Assembly: GCF_016861975.1 (NCBI RefSeq)
Contig: NZ_BOMB01000003.1
Span: 124,001 to 188,000, forward strand
Source of the DNA: Actinocatenispora rupis
GTDB taxonomy: Bacteria > Actinomycetota > Actinomycetes > Mycobacteriales > Micromonosporaceae
DNA: 64,000 nt
Direction of reading: 5' to 3'
A model generated the notes under the pieces. It was given only the letters and a program-made list of their open reading frames with translations, was not told the DNA's origin and searched no databases. The position numbers and the translations under genes are program-made. Of this stretch, positions 9,229 through 17,351 are shown piece after piece. Position 1 is the first letter of the stretch; each line of letters starts with the position of its first letter.

Positions 9229-11618
9229 CCCGGCAGACCTCGCTGCCGCCGTCCCGCGCGGCACGACCCGACGACGCGACACCGCAGCGCGACGATACGA
9301 CCGGACCGCGGAATCGCTTGCGCCGCACGGCATTCGCGGCCCTACCGTGGGCGCTCGTCGCCGCCACCCTCGTCGCCGCACTGCTCGTCACCGGTACGCC
9401 GGTCGGCGCGATCGCCCGCTACGCCGCGTACTGGCTGCTGGCGGTGCTGCTGCCCGGCACGCTGGTGTACCGGGCGCTCCGCGGCTCCACCGGCAACCTC
9501 CCCGAGGACCTCGGGTACGGCGCGGTCACCGGGCTGCTGTGCGAACTCGTCGCCTGGGCGATCGGTACCGCCACGGGATTCCAGCACCTGCTGTGGGTGT
9601 GGCCGGTCGCGGTCGCCGCGGCGTTCCTGGCGGTACCGCCGATGCGCCGGCACTGGCGGATCGCCGAGCCGCGACCGTTGCCGCTCCGGTGGTCCTGGGG
9701 TGTGGCGGCGGCCTGCGTCGGCGCGATCGTCTGGGCCGCAGGCGAATGGGCGCACACCCCGCTGCCCCCGACCACCGCCGACTACTACCCCGACCTGCTG
9801 TACCACCTGGGTCTGGTGCACGAGCTGACCCGTACGATGCCGTTCCAGGTGCCGCAGGTGGCCGGCGAGGTGCTGCGCTACCACTACCTGTCCGACGCGC
9901 ACCTGGCGTCGGCGAGCCTGGTCACCGGCGTCGACCCGGCCGTGGTGCTGTTCCGCCTGTGGTTGGGCCCGGTCCTGGTGGTGAGCGCGGTCGTGATCGC
10001 CGCGCTGGCCCGCCAGGTCACCGGTCGCTGGTGGGCCGGCCCGGTGACCGCCGGCGTCGCGCTGCTGGCCCGGCCGCTGCTGCCGGGCGGCCCCGCGGCA
10101 GTACCGGGCGGGTTGCCGGTGTCGCTGCTCAGCCCGTCCCAGACGTACCTGGTCCCGTTCCTGGTGGTGCTGACCGCGCTCGGCGTCGACCTGGTACGCG
10201 GTCGCCCGCTCGGTCGTGCCTGGTGGCTGGTCGGGCCGCTCGCGCTGGCGTGCGCCGGCGCCAAGTCCAGCGGGCTGCCGCTGCTGGTCGCCGGGCTCGC
10301 GCTCGCCACGGTCGCCCGCGCGGCCACCGCCCGTTCCCGCCGAACCGTTGCGGGAGAAGGCATCGACGCCAGACCGGCGTGGTGGCCGCCGCTGCTGGCC
10401 CTCGGCGTACTGCTGGCGGCGATGGGCCTGGGCTCGACCGTGTTCGTCGGCGGCGGTGCGGGCGGCCTGACCGTGCAGGTGGGCAGCCAGCTCCAGTGGA
10501 TCGAGCCGTACGTGGCGATGTTCCGGCCGCTCGGCCCGACCGCGCCCGGCCCGCTGCCGCCCGGCCTCGCGCACCCGCACCCGGCCGGAGTGCTGTTCGC
10601 CCTCGGCATCGTCGCCTGGTGGATACTGCTGCAAGCGCCCCGGATCGTCGGCCTCGCCGTACCGCTGGGGCGGTCCCGGCGCGATCCGGCGGTGTGGCTG
10701 CTGGCCGGGGCCACCGTCGCCGGCACCGGCGCGATGTGGCTGCTGTTCCACCCCTCCGACAGCCAGGCGTACTTCTTCCTGCCGACCCTGCCGTACGCGG
10801 CGGTGCTGACCGTACTGCTGCTGACGCCGCGGCCGGGCGCCACCCGCTCCGCGCCCCGGGTACTGCTCGCCGCCAGCGCCGTCGGGCTGCTCGCCGCGGG
10901 GCTGCTGCGGATCGCGTCCGGGCACGCGCCCGAGCCGGCGCACACGTACCGGGCGTGGGCGGCCGGGATGGCGCGGCCGGTCCTCGCCGCCGCGGTCGTC
11001 GCCGTCGTCCTCGCCGCCGCCTGGCTGCTGGTACGCCGCCGTCCCGGTCTGCGCGGGCACGGGACCGCCGTCGCCGTCTCCGCCGTACTCGGGGCCAGCC
11101 TCGCCGCCGGCGCCATCGGTACGCTGCCGCGCGCCGCCGCCGTGGTCACCGGAGTACCGGCGCCGACCGCGGCCGCGGGACCGGTGTGGGCGGCCGAGAT
11201 CCGCGCCGCGCAGTGGCTCGACGGGCACGCCCGCCCCGACGACGTGGTCGCCACCAACGTGCACTGTCTCCACCTGCGTACCCGGCCGTGGTGCGACAGC
11301 CGCGCGTTCTGGGTGTCCGGGTTCGGCGGGCACCGCACCCTCGTCGAGAGCTGGGCGTACACCGACGCCGCGATCGCCGCGCACGGGCGGCACGGCCACG
11401 CGTACCCGGCTCAGCCGTTCGGCGACCGGTCGCTGTACGAGGAGAACGAGCGCGCGTTCGCCGCACCCGACGCCGCGACCCTCGCCACCCTGCGCCGCCG
11501 GTACGCGGTGCGGTGGCTGTTCGCCGACACCCGCGCCGCGCCCGTCTCGCCGCGCCTGCCCCGGTTCGCCCACCGCCGGCACACCGACGGCCCGGTCACC
11601 ATCTACGAACTCCCGTAG
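9225..11618 (+). CDS. Large polytopic membrane protein, possible GT-C-type glycosyltransferase
   Basis: 797 aa. GTG 9225 overlaps the stop of the upstream glycosyltransferase by four bases, so translation is coupled. After a charged N terminus there are roughly a dozen hydrophobic helices from residue 40 to 600, with a loop containing TTADYYPDLLYHLGLVHE and LRYHYLSDAH, then a soluble C-terminal part with conserved-looking Trp, His and Cys. The acidic loop early in the protein and the partnership with a polyprenyl-phosphate sugar synthase suggest a GT-C enzyme that uses the lipid-linked sugar outside the membrane. I do not recognise a named family, so this role is inference. It ends 10 bp before the convergent GntR gene. 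Confidence 0.7.
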   Translation: MTRQTSLPPSRAARPDDATPQRDDTTGPRNRLRRTAFAALPWALVAATLVAALLVTGTPVGAIARYAAYWLLAVLLPGTLVYRALRGSTGNLPEDLGYGAVTGLLCELVAWAIGTATGFQHLLWVWPVAVAAAFLAVPPMRRHWRIAEPRPLPLRWSWGVAAACVGAIVWAAGEWAHTPLPPTTADYYPDLLYHLGLVHELTRTMPFQVPQVAGEVLRYHYLSDAHLASASLVTGVDPAVVLFRLWLGPVLVVSAVVIAALARQVTGRWWAGPVTAGVALLARPLLPGGPAAVPGGLPVSLLSPSQTYLVPFLVVLTALGVDLVRGRPLGRAWWLVGPLALACAGAKSSGLPLLVAGLALATVARAATARSRRTVAGEGIDARPAWWPPLLALGVLLAAMGLGSTVFVGGGAGGLTVQVGSQLQWIEPYVAMFRPLGPTAPGPLPPGLAHPHPAGVLFALGIVAWWILLQAPRIVGLAVPLGRSRRDPAVWLLAGATVAGTGAMWLLFHPSDSQAYFFLPTLPYAAVLTVLLLTPRPGATRSAPRVLLAASAVGLLAAGLLRIASGHAPEPAHTYRAWAAGMARPVLAAAVVAVVLAAAWLLVRRRPGLRGHGTAVAVSAVLGASLAAGAIGTLPRAAAVVTGVPAPTAAAGPVWAAEIRAAQWLDGHARPDDVVATNVHCLHLRTRPWCDSRAFWVSGFGGHRTLVESWAYTDAAIAAHGRHGHAYPAQPFGDRSLYEENERAFAAPDAATLATLRRRYAVRWLFADTRAAPVSPRLPRFAHRRHTDGPVTIYELP

Positions 11619-11627
11619 CGCCTGCGG

Positions 11628-11879
11628 CTAGGTCGGCTCGACGTACGTCCCGCGTTGGGGGATCGTCCGGACGAGCCCGTCGTCGGCGAGCAGCCGGTAC
11701 GCCTTGCGCACGGTCAGCCGGGCCACGCCGGTCATCTGGGAGACGTCGGTTTCGGAGGGAAGCCGAGAACCGGGCGCGTACTCGCCGGACTCGATCGCCG
11801 CTTTCATCGCATCGTGGATCTGGACGTACAGCGGCGTCGCCGCGCCGGGTTGCAGGCCATCGAGATCCACCACGCCCAT
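11628..11879 (-). CDS. Mini GntR-family regulator (winged helix only), second of a pair
   Basis: 83 aa, a bare GntR winged-helix domain with no effector domain: LYVQIHDAMKAAIESGEY, GSRLPSETDVSQMTGVARLTVRKAYRLLADDGLV, then RGTYVEP. Starts 7 bp after the stop of the paralog at 11887-12117, so one operon. The pair is about 50% similar by eye. Without a ligand domain these may respond to concentration or to a partner, or act as simple repressors that compete for the same operator. Function otherwise unknown. Confidence 0.85.
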   Translation of the reverse strand: MGVVDLDGLQPGAATPLYVQIHDAMKAAIESGEYAPGSRLPSETDVSQMTGVARLTVRKAYRLLADDGLVRTIPQRGTYVEPT

Positions 11880-11886
11880 GGCGGGT

Positions 11887-12117
11887 TCAGTCCTTGACCC
11901 AGGATCCGCGCTGCGGCGCGGTCACGATCAGCCCACGATCCCGGAGGATCGCGATGGCGTGCCGGACGGTCTGCCGGGCGGCTCCGGTCTCCTGCACGAG
12001 AGTGGACTCGCTCGGCAGCTTGTCTCCAGGTGCCAGCGAGCCTGACTCGATCTGCGCCGCAAGGGCATCCGCAATCTGGATGTAGACCGGGGTTGGCGCC
12101 TTCGGGTCGATGTCCAC
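11887..12117 (-). CDS. Mini GntR-family regulator (winged helix only), first of a pair
   Basis: 76 aa from GTG 12117: VYIQIADALAAQIESGSL, GDKLPSESTLVQETGAARQTVRHAIAILRDRGLI, RGSWV. It is the DNA-binding half of a GntR protein only. TAGGTT ends six bases before the GTG and there is no Shine-Dalgarno sequence, so the transcript is probably leaderless. Four 9-bp direct repeats lie 39-74 bp upstream and are the obvious candidate operator. The paralog follows after 7 bp. Confidence 0.87.
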   Translation of the reverse strand: MDIDPKAPTPVYIQIADALAAQIESGSLAPGDKLPSESTLVQETGAARQTVRHAIAILRDRGLIVTAPQRGSWVKD

Positions 12118-12123
12118 GCCAGG

Positions 12124-12129
12124 AACCTA
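12124..12129 (-). promoter_or_regulatory. -10 box of a leaderless promoter for the GntR pair
   Basis: Read on the minus strand this is TAGGTT, six bases before the GTG at 12117. No ribosome binding site intervenes. No good -35 was seen, as is common in activator- or repressor-controlled actinomycete promoters. Confidence 0.55.
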
Positions 12130-12155
12130 GCCAGCGACCAGACGTGCCGTACTTT

Positions 12156-12191
12156 AGATACGAGTCAGACGAGCTAGACGAGTTATACAAG
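12156..12191 (-). promoter_or_regulatory. Four tandem 9-bp direct repeats, probable GntR operator
   Basis: Minus-strand units read CTTGTATAA, CTCGTCTAG, CTCGTCTGA, CTCGTATCT, consensus CTYGTMTNN, with no gaps. They lie upstream of the leaderless GntR promoter and between it and the divergent small gene at 12279. Half sites like GTMT are typical of GntR proteins; the direct, uninterrupted 9-bp spacing is unusual. Confidence 0.55.
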
Positions 12192-12222
12192 TTGCCGTAG
12201 GGTCAAGGGGTCGACACGAAGC

Positions 12223-12254
12223 GGAACCGGAGGCATAGCCGCCGAACCGGTTCC
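12223..12254. other. Inverted repeat upstream of the small gene pair
   Basis: GGAACCGG (12223-12230) pairs with CCGGTTCC (12247-12254) around a 16-base loop; GAACCGGTTC at the right arm is itself a palindrome. It could be a hairpin in the 5' leader of 12279 or a protein site. Confidence 0.4.
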
Positions 12255-12278
12255 CTGACACGAATCGAGGCCCGGCAC

Positions 12279-12524
12279 ATGCAGAAGGGTGTCGTTCGGA
12301 GGACTTCGGTACCACCGCGGGCAGGCGACCAGGTCTGGATCTCGCCGGCCGCCGGCGTGCACGGACGTGGCACGTGGTGGGCGGTGGTGGTCAGCACGAC
12401 GGCGGCGATCGTCGACGGCACCGCGTACCTGCGGGTCGTGCCGCTCGACGACATCGGCGGGGACGCCCGGGTGCAGACCTGTTACGTGCGGCTCGCCGGC
12501 CTGCTCGTCCGGAGTACGCCGTGA
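12279..12524 (+). CDS. Small hypothetical protein next to the GntR pair
   Basis: 81 aa from ATG 12279, eight bases after CGAGG. It contains GDQVWISPAAGVHGRGTWWAV, then two beta-rich stretches and a single Cys (QTCYVRLAG); it looks like a small beta-barrel-type fold, but I recognise no family. Its stop overlaps the next small start as GTGA. It is divergent from the mini-GntR operon and shares its control region, so it is a likely target of those regulators. Confidence 0.6.
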   Translation: MQKGVVRRTSVPPRAGDQVWISPAAGVHGRGTWWAVVVSTTAAIVDGTAYLRVVPLDDIGGDARVQTCYVRLAGLLVRSTP

Positions 12525-12604
12525 TCGACGTCGTCGTCGGCTGGGTGCTGTCGCTGACCGTCGCGTTCGTCCTCGGCGGCGTCCACTCGCAACGGGACGG
12601 GTGA
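12521..12604 (+). CDS. Possible 27-aa membrane peptide coupled to 12279-12524
   Basis: GTG 12521 overlaps the upstream stop (GTGA). The 27-residue product is one hydrophobic helix, VVVGWVLSLTVAFVLGGV, followed by a polar tail SQRDG. Its size, overlap and hydrophobicity suggest a genuine small membrane protein, but no homolog can be claimed. Confidence 0.45.
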   Translation: MIDVVVGWVLSLTVAFVLGGVHSQRDG

Positions 12605-12623
12605 CTCGTCCCTCCGGAAGTCG

Positions 12624-13223
12624 CTAGCGGTTGACGCCGGCGAGGTCGAGGAACTCCTGTCGGGACCGCGGATCCGAGCGCAGGGTACCGAGCAGCGTCG
12701 AGGTGAGCGTGGTGGCGCCGGCCGCGCGTACGCCGCGCAGGGTCATGCAGGTGTGCTCGGCGTCGATGACCACCCCGACACCCTTCGGGCGCAGCTGCTC
12801 GTCCAGCCAGTCGGCGACCTGCTTGGTGAGGCGCTCCTGCACCTGCGGCCGACACGCGAAGTACTCCACCACCCGGGCCAGCTTGCTCAGCCCGAGGATC
12901 CGCTCGCCCGGCAGGTATCCGACGTGGGCGACGCCGACGAACGGCAGCAGGTGGTGCTCGCACACCGACCGGATCGGGATGCCGCGCGCGAGCACCAGCT
13001 CGTCGTACCCCTCCTCGTTCGGGAAGGTGGTGAGATCGAACGACCGCGGCGTGAACAGCTCCACGTACGCCCGGGTCATGCGGCCGGGGGTGCCGCGCAG
13101 GCTCTCGGTGTCGAGGTCGATGCCGAGGGCGCGCAGGAACCCGGCGGCGTGCCGTTCCGCGGCGGCCAGGTCCACCCCGTCGACGGGGTCGGGCACGACG
13201 CGCATCGCGGACGAGGACGGCAC
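12624..13223 (-). CDS. folE: GTP cyclohydrolase I
   Basis: 199 aa from GTG 13223, which follows GGGAGGT by six bases; ATG 13205 is a less likely start. It converts GTP to 7,8-dihydroneopterin triphosphate, the entry to folate or pterin synthesis. Zinc ligands are Cys88, His91 (SVCEHHLLPF) and Cys159 (EHTCMTLRG); the 71-residue spacing equals that of the E. coli enzyme (Cys110 to Cys181). GERILGLSKLARVVEYFACRPQ is the typical core. No other folate gene is near, so it may serve a pterin-dependent step elsewhere or be a second copy. A sigma-70-like promoter lies about 100 bp upstream. Confidence 0.95.
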   Translation of the reverse strand: MPSSSAMRVVPDPVDGVDLAAAERHAAGFLRALGIDLDTESLRGTPGRMTRAYVELFTPRSFDLTTFPNEEGYDELVLARGIPIRSVCEHHLLPFVGVAHVGYLPGERILGLSKLARVVEYFACRPQVQERLTKQVADWLDEQLRPKGVGVVIDAEHTCMTLRGVRAAGATTLTSTLLGTLRSDPRSRQEFLDLAGVNR

Positions 13224-13322
13224 GGCAACCTCCCGGGGCGGCACCTGACCCACCGCGTACCGGCGCGAAACGGGCGCCCCGCCCGGGGTGCCCGCCGCCG
13301 ACCGGCGGGTATTTCGCCAACG

Positions 13323-13352
13323 AGTATTGGTCTTATCGGCGCCGGGGGTCAA
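13323..13352 (-). promoter_or_regulatory. Promoter of folE
   Basis: On the minus strand, TTGACC (13352-13347) and AATACT (13328-13323) are separated by 18 bp, a good sigma-70-type (HrdB-like) promoter and one of the best in the window. The rest of 13224-13528 holds no gene; it is the divergent control region for folE and the ABC operon. Confidence 0.6.
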
Positions 13353-13528
13353 GGCGCAGTGGCCAACCACGCAGCAGTACGCCGGCGGCGTGGCAGCGCG
13401 GAGGCACGACCGTACGCGGAGTGCACCGGGCGGGTCACGGGGTGAGCCGATCGGTGCATGCGCGGATGCGCCACGGGCGAGCCGTGCGGTCGATTCGGCG
13501 TACCCGGGCCGGACGGGACGCTTCCGGT

Positions 13529-14437
13529 ATGGCAATCATCGAGGTGGCCGGCCTCGTCAAACGCTACGGCGCGCACCTCGCGGTGAACGAGGTCGGCTTC
13601 GCCGTCGAGCCCGGCGAGATCTTCGGCATCCTAGGCCCCAACGGGGCCGGCAAGACCACGACCGTCGAGTGCGTCGAGGGGCTGCGCCGCCCGGACGCCG
13701 GCACCGTACGGGTCTGCGGCATCGACCCGCAGCGCGACCACGGCGAGCTGCGCCAGGTACTCGGCGTCCAGCTCCAGGAGACGGAACTGCCCGACCGGCT
13801 CCGCGTCGGCGAGGCGCTGGCGCTGTACAGCTCCTTCTACCGCGCGCCGGTCGACTGGCGCGAGCTGGTCGACACGCTCCACCTCACCGACCGCCTCGGC
13901 ACCCCGTTCCGGCGGCTGTCCGGCGGGCAGAAACAGCGGCTGTCGATCGCGCTCGCCCTGATCGGCGACCCGAAGGTCGTCGTACTCGACGAGCTGACCA
14001 CCGGACTCGACCCGCAGGCCCGCCGCGACGTGTGGGACCTGATCGAACGGATCCGCGCCCGCGGCGTCACCGTACTGCTGGTCACGCACTTCATGGCGGA
14101 GGCCGAACGGCTCTGCGACCGGCTGGCCCTGATCGACGCCGGCCGGGTCGTCGCGGTCGACAGTCCCGCCGGGCTCGTCGCCCGGGTCGACGGCCGGCAG
14201 CGGCTCCGGTTCCGCCCGTCCGCCCCGTTCGACGACGCGCTGCTGACCGCGCTGCCCGAGGTCACCTCCGTCGAGCACGCCGGCGGCCACCTCGTGGTCA
14301 CCGGTACCGGCGAGCTGGTGGTCGCGGTGACCACGGCACTCGCCCGCCACCACGTCACCGCCACCGACCTGCGCGTCGAGCAGACCACGCTGGACGACGC
14401 GTTCATCGCGCTGACCGGCCGCCCGATCGAGTACTGA
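13529..14437 (+). CDS. ABC transporter ATP-binding protein, drug/lipid exporter type
   Basis: 302 aa from ATG 13529. Walker A LGPNGAGKTTT, Q-loop near GVQLQE, signature LSGGQKQRLS, Walker B VVVLDELTTGLD and the switch THFMAEAE are all present. The C-terminal 80 residues are the DUF4162-like tail of CcmA/DrrA-type subunits. It energises the permease 12 bp downstream. The operon continues with a histidine kinase and response regulator, as in export systems that sense cell-envelope stress or antibiotics. Confidence 0.93.
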   Translation: MAIIEVAGLVKRYGAHLAVNEVGFAVEPGEIFGILGPNGAGKTTTVECVEGLRRPDAGTVRVCGIDPQRDHGELRQVLGVQLQETELPDRLRVGEALALYSSFYRAPVDWRELVDTLHLTDRLGTPFRRLSGGQKQRLSIALALIGDPKVVVLDELTTGLDPQARRDVWDLIERIRARGVTVLLVTHFMAEAERLCDRLALIDAGRVVAVDSPAGLVARVDGRQRLRFRPSAPFDDALLTALPEVTSVEHAGGHLVVTGTGELVVAVTTALARHHVTATDLRVEQTTLDDAFIALTGRPIEY

Positions 14438-14449
14438 GGGGATTCCTGG

Positions 14450-15190
14450 ATGTCCGCCCTGTTCCGGCTCACCGTCACCGAGACGAGGCTGTTCCTGCGC
14501 GAACCGATCGTGCTGTTCTTCGCGGTCGCGTTCGCGCCGGCGCTGCTCGTCGTACTCGGCCTCGTCCCGTCGATGCGCGAGCCCAGCGCCGACCTGGGCG
14601 GCGCGCGGCCGATCGACGCGTACCTGCCGGTCGTGGTCACGATGGGTGTCGCGCTGTTCGGGCTCAGCGGCCTGACCCAGCTGTTCGCCGGCTACCGCGA
14701 GAAGGGCGTGCTCCGGCGGATGCGGACGACGCCGGTACGGCCGGTGGCGATGATCGGCGCGCAGCTGCTGATGGCCCTGGTCCTGTCCGGCGTGACGATG
14801 GTGGTGATGCTGGTCGTCGGCCGGCTGGCGTTCGACGTGCACCTGCCGCGGCGGCTGCCGGCGTTCCTGCTCGGCTACCTGCTGGTGGCGCTGGCGGTGT
14901 TCGCGATCGGGCTGCTCGTCGGCGCGCTCGCCCCGAACGGTCGGGCGGCCAGCGCGATCGGTTCCCTGGTGTTCTTCCCGCTGGTGTTCCTCGCCGGGCT
15001 GTGGGTGCCGCGCGCCACCATGTCCGGCGTACTGCTGCGGATCAGCGACGGCAGCCCGCTCGGTGCGGGCGTGCAATCATTGCAGGACGCAACAGCAGGT
15101 CAGTGGCCACATCCGCTGCACCTGGCCGTACTGCTGGCGTGGACGGTCGTGGCCGGCGGGCTGGCCGCGCGCCACTTCCGCTGGGAGTGA
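14450..15190 (+). CDS. ABC-2 type permease partner
   Basis: 246 aa from ATG 14450 after GAGGGG. Six hydrophobic helices with the ABC2_membrane layout: RLFLREPIVLFFAVAFAPALLVVL, a cytosolic YREKGVLRRMRTTPV elbow, and FPLVFLAGLWVPR before the last helix. It forms the transmembrane half with the ATPase just upstream. Substrate unknown; small hydrophobic drugs or lipids are typical. Confidence 0.92.
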   Translation: MSALFRLTVTETRLFLREPIVLFFAVAFAPALLVVLGLVPSMREPSADLGGARPIDAYLPVVVTMGVALFGLSGLTQLFAGYREKGVLRRMRTTPVRPVAMIGAQLLMALVLSGVTMVVMLVVGRLAFDVHLPRRLPAFLLGYLLVALAVFAIGLLVGALAPNGRAASAIGSLVFFPLVFLAGLWVPRATMSGVLLRISDGSPLGAGVQSLQDATAGQWPHPLHLAVLLAWTVVAGGLAARHFRWE

Positions 15191-15193
15191 ACG

Positions 15194-16477
15194 GTGGGGA
15201 TCGTGGCCGGGCCGCGGGGCGGGACCGAGCGGTGGGAGCGCCGGGAGGGCATCGCCTTCCGGGCCCTGCCGTACCTGCTGCTCGCGGTCAGTACCGCGGT
15301 GACGGTGCTGCAACCGCTCTGGCAGCATCCCGTACGCCTGCCGGCGGTGCTCGGGCTGTCGGCCGCGGCGACGCTGTGGCTGCTGTGGTTCCACACCCTG
15401 CACCCGGACCGGCACGACGACCGCCGCCGCATGACCCTGTACTACGCCGGTCTCGCCGCGCTCACCGCGACGCTCGTCGCCATCGCCCCGTGGTACGGGT
15501 TCTTCGCGTTCGTCGGGTACCCGCAGGCGTTCCACTACCTGCACGGCCGCTGGCGGTACGCGGGGGCGACCGTGACGGCGATGATCTCGGCCGCGGCGTT
15601 CCTGGGCGGGGTGGCCGGCATCAGCGCCGACCACCTGTGGTGGGGGTGGCTCGCCGTCGGGCTGCTGTCCGCGCTGCTGGCCGCCGCGTTCTTCGCGTTC
15701 TTCGAGCAGCTCGACCGCCGCGCCGAACGCCAGCGCCGGTCGCTCGCCGACCTGCACGAGGCCAACGTACGGCTGGAGGCCGCGCTGGCCGAGAACGCCG
15801 AACTGCACGCGCAACTGCTCGTCCAGGCGCGCGAGGCCGGCGTCCAGGACGAGCGGCAGCGGATGGCGCGCGAGATCCACGACACGCTCGCGCAGGGACT
15901 CGCCGGCATCCTCACCCAGCTCCAGGCCGCCGAACGGGCCACGGCCGAACCCGCCGCGCTGCGCCGGTACGTGGCGAACGCGACGGAACTGGCGCGGGAC
16001 AGCCTCACCGAGGCCCGGCGTACCGTGCACGCGGTGGAACCGGCCGTCCTCGCCCGGGCGCGACTCCCGGAAGCCATCGGCGACGTGGCGCGGCAGTGGG
16101 CGCGGGCCAACCGCGTCGACGCCACGCTGACCACCACCGGCGACGCCCGCCCGATGCGTACCGACATCGAGGTGGCACTGCTGCGGACCGCGCAGGAGGC
16201 CCTCGCGAACGTGGCGAAGCACGCGCACGCCCGCCGGGTCGGCCTGACCCTGTCGTACATGGAGGACGTGGTGACGCTCGACGTGGTGGACGACGGGGTG
16301 GGTTTCGAGCCGAAAGCCCCGCGTACCAACGGATCCGGGCACGGCGGGTTCGGGCTCGCCGGGATGCGGCAGCGGGTGCAGCGGCTCGCCGGCCGGCTCG
16401 ACATCGAGTCCGAACCCGGCGGCGGCACGGCGATCTCCGCCGCTGTGCCGGCGATCCCCGCGGGAGGCCGGGAGTGA
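15194..16477 (+). CDS. Sensor histidine kinase, HisKA_3/NarL class
   Basis: 427 aa from GTG 15194, 4 bp after the permease stop. Five or six membrane helices (20-175) lead to a coiled segment and the phosphoacceptor motif RMAREIHDTLAQGLAG. The ATPase part has N-box EALANVAKHA, G1 DVVDDGVGF and G2 GFGLAGMRQR. Little extracytoplasmic sequence is left, so it likely senses a membrane event or the transporter state (intramembrane-sensing kinases are often coded with ABC exporters). It overlaps its response regulator by 4 bp (GTGA). Confidence 0.93.
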   Translation: MGIVAGPRGGTERWERREGIAFRALPYLLLAVSTAVTVLQPLWQHPVRLPAVLGLSAAATLWLLWFHTLHPDRHDDRRRMTLYYAGLAALTATLVAIAPWYGFFAFVGYPQAFHYLHGRWRYAGATVTAMISAAAFLGGVAGISADHLWWGWLAVGLLSALLAAAFFAFFEQLDRRAERQRRSLADLHEANVRLEAALAENAELHAQLLVQAREAGVQDERQRMAREIHDTLAQGLAGILTQLQAAERATAEPAALRRYVANATELARDSLTEARRTVHAVEPAVLARARLPEAIGDVARQWARANRVDATLTTTGDARPMRTDIEVALLRTAQEALANVAKHAHARRVGLTLSYMEDVVTLDVVDDGVGFEPKAPRTNGSGHGGFGLAGMRQRVQRLAGRLDIESEPGGGTAISAAVPAIPAGGRE

Positions 16478-17112
16478 TCAGGCTGCTCATCGTCGACGAC
16501 CACCCCGTCGTACGGGACGGGCTACGCGGCATGTTCGCCGCCGACCCGCGCTTCGAGGTGATCGGCGAGGTCGGCGACGGCGCCGCCGCCATCGACGCCG
16601 GCGTACGGCTCCGCCCCGACGTCATCCTCATGGACCTGCGCATGCCCGGCACCGACGGCGTCACCGCCATCCGCGAACTCGCCCGCCGCGACGTGCCGTC
16701 CCGCGTCCTCGTCCTCACCACGTACGACACCGACAGCGACGTACTGCCCGCCGTCGAAGCCGGCGCCACCGGGTACCTGCTGAAGGACGCGCCGCGCGAC
16801 GAACTGTGCCGCGCCGTGGAAGCCGCCGCCGCCGGGCAGGCCGTCCTCGCGCCGTCCGTCGCCACCCGGCTGCTGGGGCAGATGCGCCAACCCGGCCAGG
16901 CGCCGCAACCCCCGCTGTCCCCCCGCGAACTCGAAGTGCTCGACCTCGTCGCCGGTGGCGCCACCAACCGCGAAGCGGCGAAGCGGCTGTTCCTCAGCGA
17001 GGCCACCGTCAAGCGGCACCTGCTCCACGCGTACGCCAAGCTCGGCGTCAACGACCGCGCCGCCGCCGTCGCCACCGCCTTCTCCCGCGGCTACCTGACC
17101 CCCCGCCCCTGA
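16474..17112 (+). CDS. Response regulator, NarL/LuxR class
   Basis: 212 aa from GTG 16474, overlapping the kinase. Receiver domain 1-120: acidic VDDH, phosphoacceptor Asp in VILMDLRMPG, Thr in LVLTTYDTD, Lys in YLLKDAP. LuxR helix-turn-helix at 145-205: LSPRELEVLDLVAGGATNRE, LFLSEATVKRHL. It probably controls the ABC operon it ends, and perhaps itself. Confidence 0.94.
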   Translation: MIRLLIVDDHPVVRDGLRGMFAADPRFEVIGEVGDGAAAIDAGVRLRPDVILMDLRMPGTDGVTAIRELARRDVPSRVLVLTTYDTDSDVLPAVEAGATGYLLKDAPRDELCRAVEAAAAGQAVLAPSVATRLLGQMRQPGQAPQPPLSPRELEVLDLVAGGATNREAAKRLFLSEATVKRHLLHAYAKLGVNDRAAAVATAFSRGYLTPRP

Positions 17113-17152
17113 CCCCACCACCCGCTGGGCCCGCCACCCGGAACCCCTTGCC

Positions 17153-17342
17153 GCGCACACACTTCCGCTCCGGGCCCCCCAGCGCCTCGACCGCCCCAAC
17201 ATTTCACTCCGAGCCGGCGGGCTTCACAACCCCAACACTTCCGGTCCGGGCCTGCCGACCCGGAGCGCGCGCCGCTCGTGCACTGTCCGGGCCGGCCCCT
17301 CAGCACCTTGACCGCCCCAGCACTTCCGCACCGGGCCTGCCG
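17153..17342. repeat. Degenerate interspersed repeats in the intergenic region
   Basis: A block CAGCRCCTYGACCGCCCCARCAYTTC, followed by YCNCWCCGRGCC, occurs at 17180-17215 and 17301-17337. Shorter copies of CAACACTTCCGNTCCGGGCC lie at 17153-17175 and 17228-17257. These are not coding and separate the response regulator from the convergent RNA-repair-like pair. Confidence 0.5.
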
Positions 17343-17351
17343 TCCGTGCCG

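Noticed and set aside
13224-13528. Extra N-terminal extension of folE up to 13535
   Set aside because: A strong ribosome site precedes GTG 13223 and the upstream residues look like translated non-coding DNA, covering the promoter.
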